Assembly: GCA_002067755.1 (NCBI GenBank)
Contig: MVQH01000098.1
Location: forward strand, 1 to 59,732
From: Methanosaeta sp. PtaB.Bin018
Lineage (GTDB): Archaea > Halobacteriota > Methanosarcinia > Methanotrichales > Methanotrichaceae
Reading direction: 5' to 3'
Length of the DNA stretch: 59,732 nucleotides
Under the pieces are notes generated by a model. It did no database searches. It was not told where the DNA came from and saw only the letters and a program-made list of their open reading frames with translations. The translations under genes were made by a program, and so were the position numbers. Positions 44,091-52,877 of the stretch are shown here, one piece after another (the stretch's first letter is position 1; each line of letters starts with the position of its first letter).

Positions 44091-44106
44091 CTCTTGAGGG
44101 AGCATA

Positions 44107-44634
44107 ATGATGAAGCATATTCTCGTGGTCGCCTTGTCGGCCACAATAATGCTAATTTCAGCAGTTTGGGCTGAGGAGATTGCTATGAAGAGCATTAAGG
44201 TGAATCTTGGCTTTGAGAAGGTTCCAGATGTCCATACATGCGAAGGACAAGACATCTCGCCAAAGATTGAGGTTCTGGAGCTGAACGCCACATCTATGGC
44301 TGTGATAGTAGATGACCCGGATGCGCCGTCTGGCACCTTCACCCACTGGCTTATCTGGAACATCCCGCCTACAAACATTATACCTGAGGCGATTCCAAAC
44401 AATGCCACAATCAAGAAGCCCATTCAGGCAGTCCAGGGAACGAACAGCTTCGGAGAGATAGGGTATGCGGGCCCCTGTCCGCCTCCCGGAAAACCGCACA
44501 GGTACTTCTTCCGCGTCTTCGGGTTGGACTGCATGTTGAACCTGCGACCAGGGGCGACGCGCCAAGACCTGGAGACGGCCATGAAAGGCCACGTGCTGGC
44601 ACAGGGTGAGGCCATGGCGACCTATGGACGGTGA
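44107..44634 (+). CDS. Secreted PEBP/YbhB family protein
   Basis: This 175-residue phosphatidylethanolamine-binding-protein fold has an N-terminal signal peptide (KHILVVALSATIMLISAVWA). The ligand-site motifs are DDPDAPSGTFTHWLIWNIPP and GPCPPPGKPHRYFFRVF. Prokaryotic YbhB/YbcL-like proteins have no firmly known role. The export signal is a less common addition. Its 3' end overlaps that of the convergent cyclase gene by 13 bases. Confidence 0.85.
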   Translation: MMKHILVVALSATIMLISAVWAEEIAMKSIKVNLGFEKVPDVHTCEGQDISPKIEVLELNATSMAVIVDDPDAPSGTFTHWLIWNIPPTNIIPEAIPNNATIKKPIQAVQGTNSFGEIGYAGPCPPPGKPHRYFFRVFGLDCMLNLRPGATRQDLETAMKGHVLAQGEAMATYGR

Positions 44635-45359
44635 TTTTCTGGGCAATTCACCAAAACAGCTCTGACGGGAGAGGCTTCAGCATCCTTTACCTTGAGGGGG
44701 AGGCAGATGAGAGAATATCTTCCTGGAGAGACATCTGCAAGATCGATGCCTTCCAGGATGAGGACGTCATTTTCCAGGAGGATTCGATGGACTGGAGCAG
44801 AATCATCACCATATCTGTCCACAGAGAAGCAATCTATGCCCACCAGGCTGACGCCCATGGAGACACATACTTGGGCAGCGTCCTTTGAGAGATAAACGTA
44901 ATCTTTTGAGAATTTGGGGCTGTGTAATAGGCGACGAGAGGAGTTTTTCGTCTTGAAGAGCAGAGCTTCACCTCTAATTTTCTTGAGGCCGTTCAGAGCA
45001 GAGACGGGAATTGGACCGGCATCGTCTTTGCCATCAAAGAAGAGCACATGGGCTGGAACGATAAAGCGACCTGGTGGGTACATGTCCAAGGGCTTGCCAC
45101 CTTTGATAATATGAGATGGTGCATCAAGATGGGTGCCTGCATGCGAACTCATGCTAAGAGCCGAGAGGCTGTAGCCTGCACCATCCCCTGATCTTGCCAC
45201 CCACTCCTGGTTGAATTGTCTGTCACCAGGATATGTGGCCACACATCCCAGAGATATGCTGATGTCATAGGTCACCGTTTTGATTTTACAGGCGTCTGCA
45301 TCTTCGAGCGGATACATGTTTGCGTGGTACATGAGATCGATTATGCTATTTCTTATCAA
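44622..45359 (-). CDS. Cyclase / kynurenine formamidase-like metal hydrolase
   Basis: This protein of up to 245 residues carries the cyclase-family metal motif HAGTHLDAPSH (HxGTHxDxPxH), preceded by YDISISLG and followed by VGIDCFSVDRYGD. Such enzymes are Mn/Zn-dependent hydrolases of amides or lactones; kynurenine formamidase is the best known. No tryptophan-degradation genes are near. The open frame starts at 45359, but a downstream Met (residues 11 or 16) may be the real start. Confidence 0.78.
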   Translation of the reverse strand: MIRNSIIDLMYHANMYPLEDADACKIKTVTYDISISLGCVATYPGDRQFNQEWVARSGDGAGYSLSALSMSSHAGTHLDAPSHIIKGGKPLDMYPPGRFIVPAHVLFFDGKDDAGPIPVSALNGLKKIRGEALLFKTKNSSRRLLHSPKFSKDYVYLSKDAAQVCVSMGVSLVGIDCFSVDRYGDDSAPVHRILLENDVLILEGIDLADVSPGRYSLICLPLKVKDAEASPVRAVLVNCPENHRP

Positions 45360-45365
45360 GAACTT

Positions 45366-45572
45366 TTATGAGATGATCTCCTGCACCCTCCCAACATGGC
45401 CGTCCAGCAGCCTAACCTTTATGCCGTGCGGATGAAAGTTCGAGTTCGTCAAGATCTCTCTCACGATCCCTCGAGTCCTCTTGCCGGTGCGCTGGTCCTT
45501 CTTGAGGACTATGTCCACCACCAGACCAGGGCGGATGTCCTTGCGCTGCTGTCCGCTTCTGGCTTGTTGCAT
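45366..45572 (-). CDS. YwbE family protein (DUF2196)
   Basis: This short basic protein of 68 residues has the YwbE signature RKDIRPGLVVDIVLKKDQRT, then RGIVREILTNSNFHPHGIKV. The fold is predicted to be an SH3-like barrel of unknown function. The ATG at 45572 follows one base after the stop of the HD gene and has GGGGAT upstream, making it preferable to the longer open frame reaching 45602. Confidence 0.82.
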   Translation of the reverse strand: MQQARSGQQRKDIRPGLVVDIVLKKDQRTGKRTRGIVREILTNSNFHPHGIKVRLLDGHVGRVQEIIS

Positions 45573-45573
45573 C

Positions 45574-46230
45574 TCAGATCCCCGATGCATTAACCTCACC
45601 AATCTCTCTTTCCAGGTCCGAAAGATATCTCTTCAGCACCTCAGCCCTCTGGCTGGCAAGCTCTCTGGCAGTCCTGGTATGCATCCCTTCTTCAAGCTTC
45701 AGGAGCTTTTTGAAGAAATGATCCAGGTTCCACTTTCTGTCGTCAGGCTCTCTGGTCCTGCAAAAGGGGTCGTCAGGATTGTAAAGCGCCCTTCCAAGTG
45801 TCCCTCCAGTTGCGAAGACTCTGGCAATGCCTATAGCGCCCATGGCATCCAGCCGATCGGCGTCCTGAAGAACCTTGGCCTCCAGGGTGACAGGAACGAT
45901 GCCCTTGGAGAACCTGTGAGCATCCACAGCATAAAGCACTTTTTGTCTGACCTCCATTGAATGTCCGACCTTCATCAAGAAGTCATCGACAATTCTTGGG
46001 CGTTGTGATTCCGTCCTATCGGAGAGCTTTGGCCCTTCTCCTGCATCGTGCAAAAGAGCTGCCAGAAGCAGCACCTCCATGTCCGCGCCCTCTTTTTCTC
46101 CGATGATCTGAGCATTCTTGTAGACCCTCATGATATGGGAGAAGTCGTGGGCGGGGTCTGCTTCGTTATACATGGTCTGAACCTCGCTCAAAGCTGATTT
46201 AATATGGAAGCTATTCCTGGAAGACATCAA
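45574..46230 (-). CDS. HD-domain phosphohydrolase
   Basis: This 218-residue HD-superfamily hydrolase shows the metal-binding ladder H in DPAHDFSHIMRVY, HD in LLAALLHDAGEG, and the late D in VLQDADRLDAMGAIG. It is of the small YpgQ/uncharacterised type acting on nucleotides or phosphate esters. It is coupled to the YwbE gene one base later. The substrate is unknown. Confidence 0.82.
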   Translation of the reverse strand: MMSSRNSFHIKSALSEVQTMYNEADPAHDFSHIMRVYKNAQIIGEKEGADMEVLLLAALLHDAGEGPKLSDRTESQRPRIVDDFLMKVGHSMEVRQKVLYAVDAHRFSKGIVPVTLEAKVLQDADRLDAMGAIGIARVFATGGTLGRALYNPDDPFCRTREPDDRKWNLDHFFKKLLKLEEGMHTRTARELASQRAEVLKRYLSDLEREIGEVNASGI

Positions 46231-46447
46231 ACCAAGGGATCTTTAGCTCTGGAGATAAGAGAGTTTCGAAGATGGGCTCTTCGCTATTTACTATGCGCAC
46301 TTGAATCGCAAAATACCTCTGGCCTTCCACGCCTTTGTGGTGAAATGCGATGCGCTAACCCAACCACTGAGACACAGAAGCGCAGAGGAGATGACCTATG
46401 CCCGATCTCACCCATACAATTTAGAGAGGAGCCCAATTATATTTTTT

Positions 46448-46822
46448 TCACAAGTCCTCTGCAAGCCTGCAATGCTGACAACTGTGATGCCATTTAGGCT
46501 CGGCCAGGACCTGGACAGAGTTTTCGCTCTGGTAGCGGCCTGCGTTCATCTCCTGAATGAACCTTTTTACATCTGCGGCCTGCATGCCCATGGGCTTGAT
46601 CCTGCCCACCTCGTGGCCGTGAATGCCATGGTGGCCCTCAGTCTTGTCTATGGCAACGACTGCATATTCCGGTATGTCTTCGCTATCGCCGTCGCCAAGA
46701 TAGAGCAGTTTACCGTGATAGAAACTGTAACAAAGAGGCCATTTGTGGTTGGTCATTGCCTCCACCAGGTCATCCTCGCTCTCGATCTCCTTGAATGAAA
46801 ATATGCGATCAGGATGCTTCAT
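46448..46822 (-). CDS. Uncharacterised soluble protein (124 aa)
   Basis: The start is the ATG at 46822, with GTGAGG about 8 bases upstream. The product begins MKHPDRIFSFKEIESEDDLV. It has a mixed alpha/beta composition (WPLCYSFYHGKLLYLGDGDS, YAVVAIDKTEGHHGIHGHEV) and ends in a Cys/His-rich tail, HHSCQHCRLAEDL, that could bind metal. I recognise no family. The 217-base stretch on its 3' side (46231-46447) holds no gene. Confidence 0.6.
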   Translation of the reverse strand: MKHPDRIFSFKEIESEDDLVEAMTNHKWPLCYSFYHGKLLYLGDGDSEDIPEYAVVAIDKTEGHHGIHGHEVGRIKPMGMQAADVKRFIQEMNAGRYQSENSVQVLAEPKWHHSCQHCRLAEDL

Positions 46823-46983
46823 CGTCTTAACCTCACATAAGCTTAATTCTGTATGCGGGCAGGAATAAATAGCTAAGCCCCATAAACCAGCTATGCAAAA
46901 CATTTATCAACATTATGTTGAGATATGACCTACGGTTTTTAAAGCAGCAGCGTTCGTGAATCAGTTATTATCTAGAGGTCGAA

Positions 46984-49053
46984 ATGGCAGGACAAGCTAG
47001 GAAGGTTATGGATCAGGTGCTTGCATCTGGAAGGACCTACCTGATGGAGCACGAGAGCAAAGCCGTTCTGGAATCCTTGGGGATCTATACCACCGGTGCA
47101 GGTTTGGCAAGATCTGAAGACGAGGCCGTGAAACTGTTCCAGTCCCTCGCCTCCCCTGTGGCAATGAAGGTGCTCTCACCAGAGGTCGTCCATAAATCCG
47201 ACGCTGGCGGGGTCAAACTCAACCTCGAAGATGCGGATGCCGTGCGCAGGGCATACAGAGAAATCATCAGAGACTTTCATGATACGGGACTGGTGGGCGT
47301 ATCAGTGCAAAAGATGGCGAGGCCAGGACTAGAGATAATCGTCGGCGTTGCGAATGATGCCACTTTCGGGCCAGTGCTCATGTTTGGCCTTGGCGGCGTA
47401 TTCGTCGAGGTCCTCAAAGATGTCTCTTTCCGGTCCATTCCGATCACTGAGTCGGATGCACAAAGCATGATCGAGGAGATCAAAGGCCACGCCCTCCTCG
47501 AAGGATATCGAGGTCACTCGGCTGACATTGCAGCATTAAAGCAGCTTCTGCTGCAAATATCGGATTTCGTGATGAATAATCCTGACGTCTCAGAGATGGA
47601 TCTGAACCCCGTCTTCCTTTATCCGGAGGGATACACGGTAGTCGATGCCAGGATAATCCTGGGAGAGCCAAGGGCCGAGGCTCCTGCATCTGCCAGGCTT
47701 GATTTGCACGACCTATTCTATCCCAAGAGCATTGCGGTCATAGGAGCTTCTGGAACTCCGGGAAAGCTGGGATGGAATGTCTTCACCAATTTGGTCAGCC
47801 ACAAATTTCCAGGAGTGCTCTATCCCATCAATCCAAAGGCGAAGGATATCTGCGGCATCAAGGCCTATCCTAGAATCAGTGCCGTCCCTGCGCCTGTGGA
47901 TGTAGCCATCATCCTTGTGTCGGCAGGAATGACGCCAGATGTCGTCGAAGAGTGCTGCAAATGCGGTGTGCGCTTCATCGTCGTTGAGTCTGCAGGCTTT
48001 GCTGAGCTGGGCGCAGAAGGCAAAAAGATAGAACTTGAGATGAAGGAGATTGCAGACAGATACGGAGTGCGTCTGCTGGGGCCAAACTGCTCAGGCATCA
48101 TCAATACCCATTGCAGCATGGTCCAGTCCATCGGCTTGGTCGACGCTCTTGGCAAGGGCAACATCGGCCTCGTCTCCCAGGCGGGAGTGTGCGCTGCTGG
48201 AATGCTCTGGGGGCTGAGGCTCATAATGGACTTCGGCATCATAGCCACCATCGGCAACAAACTGGACATCAACGAGACCGATATCCTTGAGGCTGTGAGC
48301 AAGGACGAGAACATCGATGTCATCTGCATGTACCTGGAGTCTGTGAAGGGAGGCCGCAGGTTCATAGACGTGGCCAGGCAGATCACCCTTGAGAAGCCCA
48401 TTGTGGTGTTGAAGTCCGGGCGCACCGACGCGGGGAAAAAAGCAGTTGCATCTCATACAGCCTCTCTGGCAGGCAACGATCAGATCTTCAGCGCAGTCTT
48501 CAGGCAGTCCGGGATAATTCGCGCCAGAGACTACGAGCACATGTTCGGCCTGGCCCGCGCCATCTCCAAGCAGCCCTTCCCGGACCGGGAGGGCGTGTTC
48601 ATAATAACCTACGCAGGCTCGCTTGGTGTCATTGCCGCTGATGCCATTACAGACAACGGCATGCGGCTCTCGGAGCTTGAGCCCCATTTAAAGGAGCGTC
48701 TCAAGAGGCTCTTGCCGGATTATGTCTGCGGCATGAATCCCGTCGATTATACCTTCAGCCAGGATGCCGATATTGTTAAGAAGACGATAGAGATCGGAGT
48801 GGAGAGCAGCGATGTTGGCAGCTTCATCGTCGTGCTCCAGGCAGAGATCTTGGACAGCTATGTCGATGCCTTGAAGAGCATCGACTACAAGGGCAAGCCC
48901 ATAATCGCCTGCGTGGCAGGAAAGGAGTTTGCCATGCAAGATGTCATCAAAATGGAGAGCGCGGGAATTCCAGTCTTCTCCACGCCCGAGGAGGTGGCCG
49001 ATGCCCTGGCCATCATGTATCGGCACAATAAAAGGGTCAAGAGTGAGATGTGA
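46984..49053 (+). CDS. ADP-forming acyl/acetyl-CoA synthetase, fused beta-alpha
   Basis: This 689-residue enzyme of the NDP-forming acyl-CoA synthetase family makes ATP and acid from acyl-CoA, or the reverse. The N-terminal ATP-grasp half (about 1-230) has VAMKVLSPEVVHKSDAGGVK and EMDLNPVFLYPEG. The C-terminal half has the CoA-binding fold (SIAVIGASGTPGKLGWNV), RLLGPNCSGIIN, and the phospho-His loop VASHTASLAGND. Most fused versions run alpha then beta; this one runs beta then alpha. A Shine-Dalgarno AGAGGTC precedes the ATG. The acyl substrate cannot be read from sequence. Confidence 0.87.
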   Translation: MAGQARKVMDQVLASGRTYLMEHESKAVLESLGIYTTGAGLARSEDEAVKLFQSLASPVAMKVLSPEVVHKSDAGGVKLNLEDADAVRRAYREIIRDFHDTGLVGVSVQKMARPGLEIIVGVANDATFGPVLMFGLGGVFVEVLKDVSFRSIPITESDAQSMIEEIKGHALLEGYRGHSADIAALKQLLLQISDFVMNNPDVSEMDLNPVFLYPEGYTVVDARIILGEPRAEAPASARLDLHDLFYPKSIAVIGASGTPGKLGWNVFTNLVSHKFPGVLYPINPKAKDICGIKAYPRISAVPAPVDVAIILVSAGMTPDVVEECCKCGVRFIVVESAGFAELGAEGKKIELEMKEIADRYGVRLLGPNCSGIINTHCSMVQSIGLVDALGKGNIGLVSQAGVCAAGMLWGLRLIMDFGIIATIGNKLDINETDILEAVSKDENIDVICMYLESVKGGRRFIDVARQITLEKPIVVLKSGRTDAGKKAVASHTASLAGNDQIFSAVFRQSGIIRARDYEHMFGLARAISKQPFPDREGVFIITYAGSLGVIAADAITDNGMRLSELEPHLKERLKRLLPDYVCGMNPVDYTFSQDADIVKKTIEIGVESSDVGSFIVVLQAEILDSYVDALKSIDYKGKPIIACVAGKEFAMQDVIKMESAGIPVFSTPEEVADALAIMYRHNKRVKSEM

Positions 49054-49062
49054 TATTGGGCT

Positions 49063-50166
49063 TTATGCCTCAGCCTCGCCCATCAGCCTATCCACCAGCC
49101 AGTGAGGCTCGAACTTCACAAGGTCAGGATAGGTCTGGCCCACGCCCAAGAATAGCACTGGCTTGCCTGTGATGTAGGCGATCGAGATGGCCGAGCCACC
49201 CTTTGCATCCGCATCCGTCTTGGTCAGGATCGATCCGCCTATGGGCACAGACTCGTTGAAGAGGCGTGCCCTCTCCACAGCATCATTGCCAGCGATGGCC
49301 TCGTCGACGAAGATGAGCAGATCTGGCTTTGTGACCCGCACGATCTTGCGCATCTGGTCCATGAGGTTTATGTTGGTGTGCAGCCTGCCTGCGGTATCAG
49401 CTAAGACGACATCTTTGTTGTGAGCTTTGGCGTATTCGATTGCATCGAAGATCACAGCTGCAGGGTCGCCGCCTGTCTTGTGCTTGACCACCTTCAGCCC
49501 CAAGTTATCTCCGTGTACCTCCAATTGCTCAATGGCACCGGCGCGGAATGTATCGCCTGCAGCCAGAACCACAGAGTAATCGCGGTCCATCAAATATCTC
49601 GCAACTTTGGCAATGCTCGTCGTCTTTCCAGTGCCATTCACGCCCACGAAGAGGATCTTGACAGGCTTCTCTGCCTTTGCAATGTACTCGTCGAAGTCCA
49701 AATGGTTCCGAGAGAGCAGATTGACGAGCGCATTTCTCAGCGCATCCTCAGCCAGTCGCCCTGTATCCGCACCGATCTTCTTCTTCGCGCCTACAAGATC
49801 GGACTTGACCTCTTTGACTATCTCCTCTGCTACAGGCAGGGCAACGTCGCTCTCCAGCAAGGCCATCTCCAAAGCCCAGAGCGGCTCCTCCAGGTCCTTT
49901 TCCTCCAGGATTACCTCCTGCTCGAAGACAAGGCTCTTTGCCTTCTCCAGGAATGAGAATTTATTCTTGGGCTTTGCAGTCTGAATCTCGGCTTTGGGGG
50001 GCTCCAAAACAGTTTGTTGTGTCATCTCCGCTTTTTGCGCAACCCCATCGTCGGCTGGCGGCTCATTGGGCACATGGTTCTCCAACTTGGCTCCAACCTT
50101 CTCGATAACCTTCGCGGACAGTGCCTCTTTGAAGCCTGCGAGCTTCTCCTTGAACCGATTAAACAA
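49063..50166 (-). CDS. ftsY: Signal recognition particle receptor FtsY
   Basis: This 367-residue SRP-type GTPase docks SRP-ribosome complexes at the membrane. An acidic/charged N-terminal region (about 1-75) precedes the NG domain with G1 VGVNGTGKTTS, G3 DTAGRLHTN, G4 TKTDADAKGG and the closing FLGVGQTYPDL. The start overlaps the prefoldin alpha gene by eight bases. The order pfdA-ftsY after the small ribosomal genes is conserved in euryarchaea. Confidence 0.95.
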   Translation of the reverse strand: MFNRFKEKLAGFKEALSAKVIEKVGAKLENHVPNEPPADDGVAQKAEMTQQTVLEPPKAEIQTAKPKNKFSFLEKAKSLVFEQEVILEEKDLEEPLWALEMALLESDVALPVAEEIVKEVKSDLVGAKKKIGADTGRLAEDALRNALVNLLSRNHLDFDEYIAKAEKPVKILFVGVNGTGKTTSIAKVARYLMDRDYSVVLAAGDTFRAGAIEQLEVHGDNLGLKVVKHKTGGDPAAVIFDAIEYAKAHNKDVVLADTAGRLHTNINLMDQMRKIVRVTKPDLLIFVDEAIAGNDAVERARLFNESVPIGGSILTKTDADAKGGSAISIAYITGKPVLFLGVGQTYPDLVKFEPHWLVDRLMGEAEA

Positions 50167-50617
50167 TCCCTTCGCTCCCTTGACCCGGAAACTGCTGGCC
50201 CTCTTCGAACTTCTGCATCACGGCCTGGATCCTCTGCATCTCTTGATCGACCTTGGCTAGCACCTCGCTAAGCTTTTTCGATCCCTCAAGGACATCTGCC
50301 TTGCGGGCCTGCAAAATCTCCTTGGCCTCGGCTGCGGTCTTTTCGATGCTCACGCCTGCGCCTACGTTGAGAATGACCTTCTCCACAGAGGCGAGCTTGC
50401 CGTAGATGAATGATCCTGACCCGATGGGGACCAGCATCTCTTGTCCAACCTCTGCCTTATCCAGAGCTTCTACTGCGGCAACTGCGCGGTTGAGGCCTTC
50501 AGCCGTCAACTGCGTCAGATTTATCTGTTGTATGATGGATTCGGCCTGAGCCTGGTACTGCTGGTATGCAGCCAGCAGCCTTCTGATCTCCTCCTCGCCT
50601 CTAGGAGAGCTACTCAA
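50159..50617 (-). CDS. pfdA: Prefoldin alpha subunit
   Basis: This 152-residue protein has the prefoldin alpha layout: an N-terminal helix (EEIRRLLAAYQQYQAQAESI), a beta-hairpin core (EMLVPIGSGSFIYGKL, VILNVGAGVSIEK), and a C-terminal coiled-coil helix. With prefoldin beta it hands unfolded chains to the thermosome. It overlaps rpl18a by eight bases upstream and ftsY by eight downstream, indicating one tightly coupled operon. Confidence 0.93.
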   Translation of the reverse strand: MSSSPRGEEEIRRLLAAYQQYQAQAESIIQQINLTQLTAEGLNRAVAAVEALDKAEVGQEMLVPIGSGSFIYGKLASVEKVILNVGAGVSIEKTAAEAKEILQARKADVLEGSKKLSEVLAKVDQEMQRIQAVMQKFEEGQQFPGQGSEGIV

Positions 50618-50798
50618 TTGCCTTCACCTCGTCTATTTTGATGAGATCCCTCTTTAGGCCGTGTTCACTTCCCATTAGGGAATAGACCCACTCTCGAGCA
50701 TTCTTTTCGCTCTCGCTCTCCACGATCTTTGTAAAGGGCAGCCATGTCTTGCCGACAAGCCCACCCCTATACTGTCCTTTGATTTCGAATCTGCTCAT
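50610..50798 (-). CDS. rpl18a: Large-subunit ribosomal protein L18Ae (LX)
   Basis: This 62-residue protein matches archaeal LX: MSRFEIKGQYRGGLVGKTWL, PFTKIVESESEKNAREWVYS, LMGSEHGLKRDLIKI. It is a small euryarchaeal ribosomal protein. It lies in the operon between aif6 and prefoldin alpha. Confidence 0.93.
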   Translation of the reverse strand: MSRFEIKGQYRGGLVGKTWLPFTKIVESESEKNAREWVYSLMGSEHGLKRDLIKIDEVKAIE

Positions 50799-50827
50799 CG
50801 CTCCACCCTAACTCAGCCATTTTTTAA

Positions 50828-51499
50828 TTAAACCAGGAAACCCAATGAGTCTTCAATGCGACCTAGCTCTGGTCCCGAGGTATCCATGCCCGCAAAGTAT
50901 CCTTTGCTGTTGGCCAGCAGGCCTGATCCAACCAGCGGCGAGCCGAGGTTGACTGTGCCCACATCCACTGGCAGCTCGAAGAGCTTTTCCAGGACTGCGA
51001 TCTCCTCTGCAGAGACGCGCGGATGCACGAGCAAGCCCTTGTTGGTCGCGACGCCCGCCATGCCGACCGTCTTCAGGCCTCCAATGGTTCCCCTAACTAC
51101 CTTTACGCCCAGGGTCCTGGCTACCGTCTCGCAGGCCTTGGCGGAAAGTCCTGGGTGAACCAAGGCTGCGTGATCGTTTGCCAAAATCACATTGCCTGCC
51201 GCATTGATCTTAGAAGGCAGCCTGGCCACTCGTCCATGCTCGCGCAGGATGCTGATCTCCTCGTCGGCTGCATGATGGGTGATCACGAAGCCGAAGCTAT
51301 TGGCAGAGATCAAGGAGCCAACTACAGCGCTCCCTGCAGCCAGCAAGCTCACCGCATCGACCTTCAACCCTTCCTGCAGAGCCTTCAGGTCCTTTGGTGC
51401 AGCCCCATGTGCAAGGAGGACCACCTTCTCTGTCGCCCTGGCAAAGACTCCCAGAAGGCAGCTGCCTGCGATCTTCAGCTTTTTATCGCTCGCCTGCAA
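50828..51499 (-). CDS. eif6: Translation initiation factor aIF6
   Basis: This protein of about 223 residues has the five-fold pseudo-symmetric IF6 repeat: GVFARATEKVVLLAHGA, LISANSFGFVITHHA, VILANDHAALVHPGL, GVATNKGLLVHPRV and LLANSKGYFAGMDTSG. aIF6 binds the large subunit and prevents premature joining. The open frame extends upstream to 51592, but that part overlaps L31e. The best start is TTG at 51499 (or possibly CTG at 51478), since the family begins only a few residues before GSCLLGVFA. Confidence 0.9.
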   Translation of the reverse strand: MQASDKKLKIAGSCLLGVFARATEKVVLLAHGAAPKDLKALQEGLKVDAVSLLAAGSAVVGSLISANSFGFVITHHAADEEISILREHGRVARLPSKINAAGNVILANDHAALVHPGLSAKACETVARTLGVKVVRGTIGGLKTVGMAGVATNKGLLVHPRVSAEEIAVLEKLFELPVDVGTVNLGSPLVGSGLLANSKGYFAGMDTSGPELGRIEDSLGFLV

Positions 51500-51749
51500 A
51501 CTCTGCCTCAACCCCGCCGTCCTCGAACTTGACCGCCCGAACTCTGATGCGCAAGGGCGGCTTACTGTCGCCTCTTGCCCAGATTGCCGCATTCAGGCCT
51601 GGATCGATCTTGATATCCTCTGCGGGGGTCTTCATATGCCTGGCAAGGTACTTGCGCACCTCGGCCATGGCCCTGTTGGACCTTCTGTAAATTGGAACTG
51701 ACTTCACAACACCAAGGGGAATGGTGTAAACTCTCTCAGTCTCAGCCAT
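51483..51749 (-). CDS. rpl31e: Large-subunit ribosomal protein L31e
   Basis: This 88-residue protein has the L31e signature: ERVYTIPLGVVKSVPIYRRS, RAMAEVRKYLARHMK, IWARGDSKPPLRIRVRAV. The start is taken at the Met of MAETERVYT; another Met lies two codons earlier at 51755. It overlaps aif6 at its end and is followed in the operon by that gene. Confidence 0.93.
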   Translation of the reverse strand: MAETERVYTIPLGVVKSVPIYRRSNRAMAEVRKYLARHMKTPAEDIKIDPGLNAAIWARGDSKPPLRIRVRAVKFEDGGVEAEFAGER

Positions 51750-51751
51750 TA

Positions 51752-51904
51752 TCACGCCTCTAAAGTACTTCTTCTCCAGTGTCGTCTCTTGGGGTGCGTC
51801 ACAACGCGCCTCATGGTCTTAACGATGACCCAGGCAGGCACCCTACGATTCTGATTGAATGCCTTGGCAAGCCTGATCTTCTTGCCTAACAATTTCTTGG
51901 ACAA
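51752..51904 (-). CDS. rpl39e: Large-subunit ribosomal protein L39e
   Basis: This 50-residue basic protein contains the L39e core [19 protein letters not shown], then [14 protein letters not shown]. The start is TTG at 51904, chosen from GGAGG seven bases upstream and from the family's short N-terminus. The longer open frame to 51994 lies inside the preceding gene. It overlaps the 3' end of the PP-loop gene by 62 bases in another frame. Confidence 0.92.
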   Translation of the reverse strand: MSKKLLGKKIRLAKAFNQNRRVPAWVIVKTMRRVVTHPKRRHWRRSTLEA

Positions 51905-52502
51905 TTCTCTTCCTCCGAATAACTCTGGTGTGTGTATGATTGGAGGGAAATATTCTGTCGACTTCCCTCTGGCCGTGCCTCTCTTTGAGCGCATACCTCA
52001 GGCCCACCTCGAAGTCCGAGGCTGGGTACCTCGCGGATGGTTCCTCAGCGAAGTCAAAATAGCGTCGTGCCATAGCATTGATGGTCTTTTTTCCAAGGCC
52101 CGCCAGGGGCCTGAGGTATTGCATGTGGAATCTGTCCTCTAGGCTTCGGATTGCGCTAAAGCTCATTTTCGGCGCCCGATCATCTCGCCTAGTTCCATCC
52201 GCCACAAACTCATGGGTCTCGGCCATCGTCTCAACTGCAACCTGATGAACGTAATTTAGGGCATCGTTTGGGTAACCCGTAGATAGCAGCATCTCCAGGC
52301 TTCTTTCCAGAACACCATCCTCGAAGACAGCCCTCCTGTGAGGGTGGCCAATCTCAGATGCAGCGGCGGCTGCCACCTTCCATGCATCGTCACTGCCAAA
52401 GCTGAATGTGACAAGCTCGATCTCGTCGAAGAATGGTTCGAGGAGGAGCGTTGTCAGACCACTGTCCTTCCCGCCGGAAAACAGGACTGCAACATTCATC
52501 AA
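51843..52502 (-). CDS. PP-loop ATP pyrophosphatase (adenine nucleotide alpha-hydrolase family)
   Basis: This 219-residue protein has the PP-loop motif [20 protein letters not shown] at residues 4-23 and further family blocks [24 protein letters not shown] and [20 protein letters not shown]. Such enzymes adenylate a substrate during tRNA, cofactor or protein modification. This type is recurrently placed between PDCD5 and L39e in euryarchaea, hinting at a translation-related role, perhaps tRNA or ribosomal modification. The exact substrate is unknown. Confidence 0.8.
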   Translation of the reverse strand: MMNVAVLFSGGKDSGLTTLLLEPFFDEIELVTFSFGSDDAWKVAAAAASEIGHPHRRAVFEDGVLERSLEMLLSTGYPNDALNYVHQVAVETMAETHEFVADGTRRDDRAPKMSFSAIRSLEDRFHMQYLRPLAGLGKKTINAMARRYFDFAEEPSARYPASDFEVGLRYALKERHGQREVDRIFPSNHTHTRVIRRKRIVQEIVRQEDQACQGIQSES

Positions 52503-52514
52503 ATGCCTTTGCCG

Positions 52515-52856
52515 CTACTTCCTGGTTATCGTGATGTCTCTCTTCTTGGGCTGGGCCTGCTTGAGGATTGCCTTGAGCTGCTCGTCGGTGATCGCACCTC
52601 GCAGCCTACCGCTCTGAGCGAGCATGATGAGCTGACCTTCGATCTGAGCGACGAACTCGGGCCTGGTCATGCGTATCGCATTCAGCCTCTCCCGGGCTTC
52701 GGGTGTGAGGATGGCCCTCATAACGGCAGCCTTTTTGGCCTCCAGCTCCTGCTGGGCCTGCTCTTGCTGAGCTGCCATCATCTGCGAATCCATCTGTTGC
52801 TTTTGGATCTGCTCCAGCCTCTTACGCCTTAATTCTGCAAGCTCATCATCAGCCAT
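52515..52856 (-). CDS. PDCD5-family DNA-binding protein
   Basis: This 113-residue protein matches the archaeal PDCD5/MTH1615 family: [61 protein letters not shown] long charged N-terminal helix precedes the three-helix core. The archaeal function is unclear; DNA binding has been reported for the family. It lies in the ribosomal operon directly after rps19e. Confidence 0.93.
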   Translation of the reverse strand: MADDELAELRRKRLEQIQKQQMDSQMMAAQQEQAQQELEAKKAAVMRAILTPEARERLNAIRMTRPEFVAQIEGQLIMLAQSGRLRGAITDEQLKAILKQAQPKKRDITITRK

Positions 52857-52877
52857 ATGACTTTACCTCTTTTATGC

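Noticed and set aside
46300-46400. Sequence with CTTTGTGGTGAAA and CCACTGAGACACAGAAG, like common intergenic repeats
   Set aside because: Only one weak, imperfect inverted pair is visible, and without other copies it cannot be called an element.
49420-49956. 178-codon plus-strand open frame within ftsY
   Set aside because: It is antisense to the FtsY GTPase domain, with no domain or start signal.
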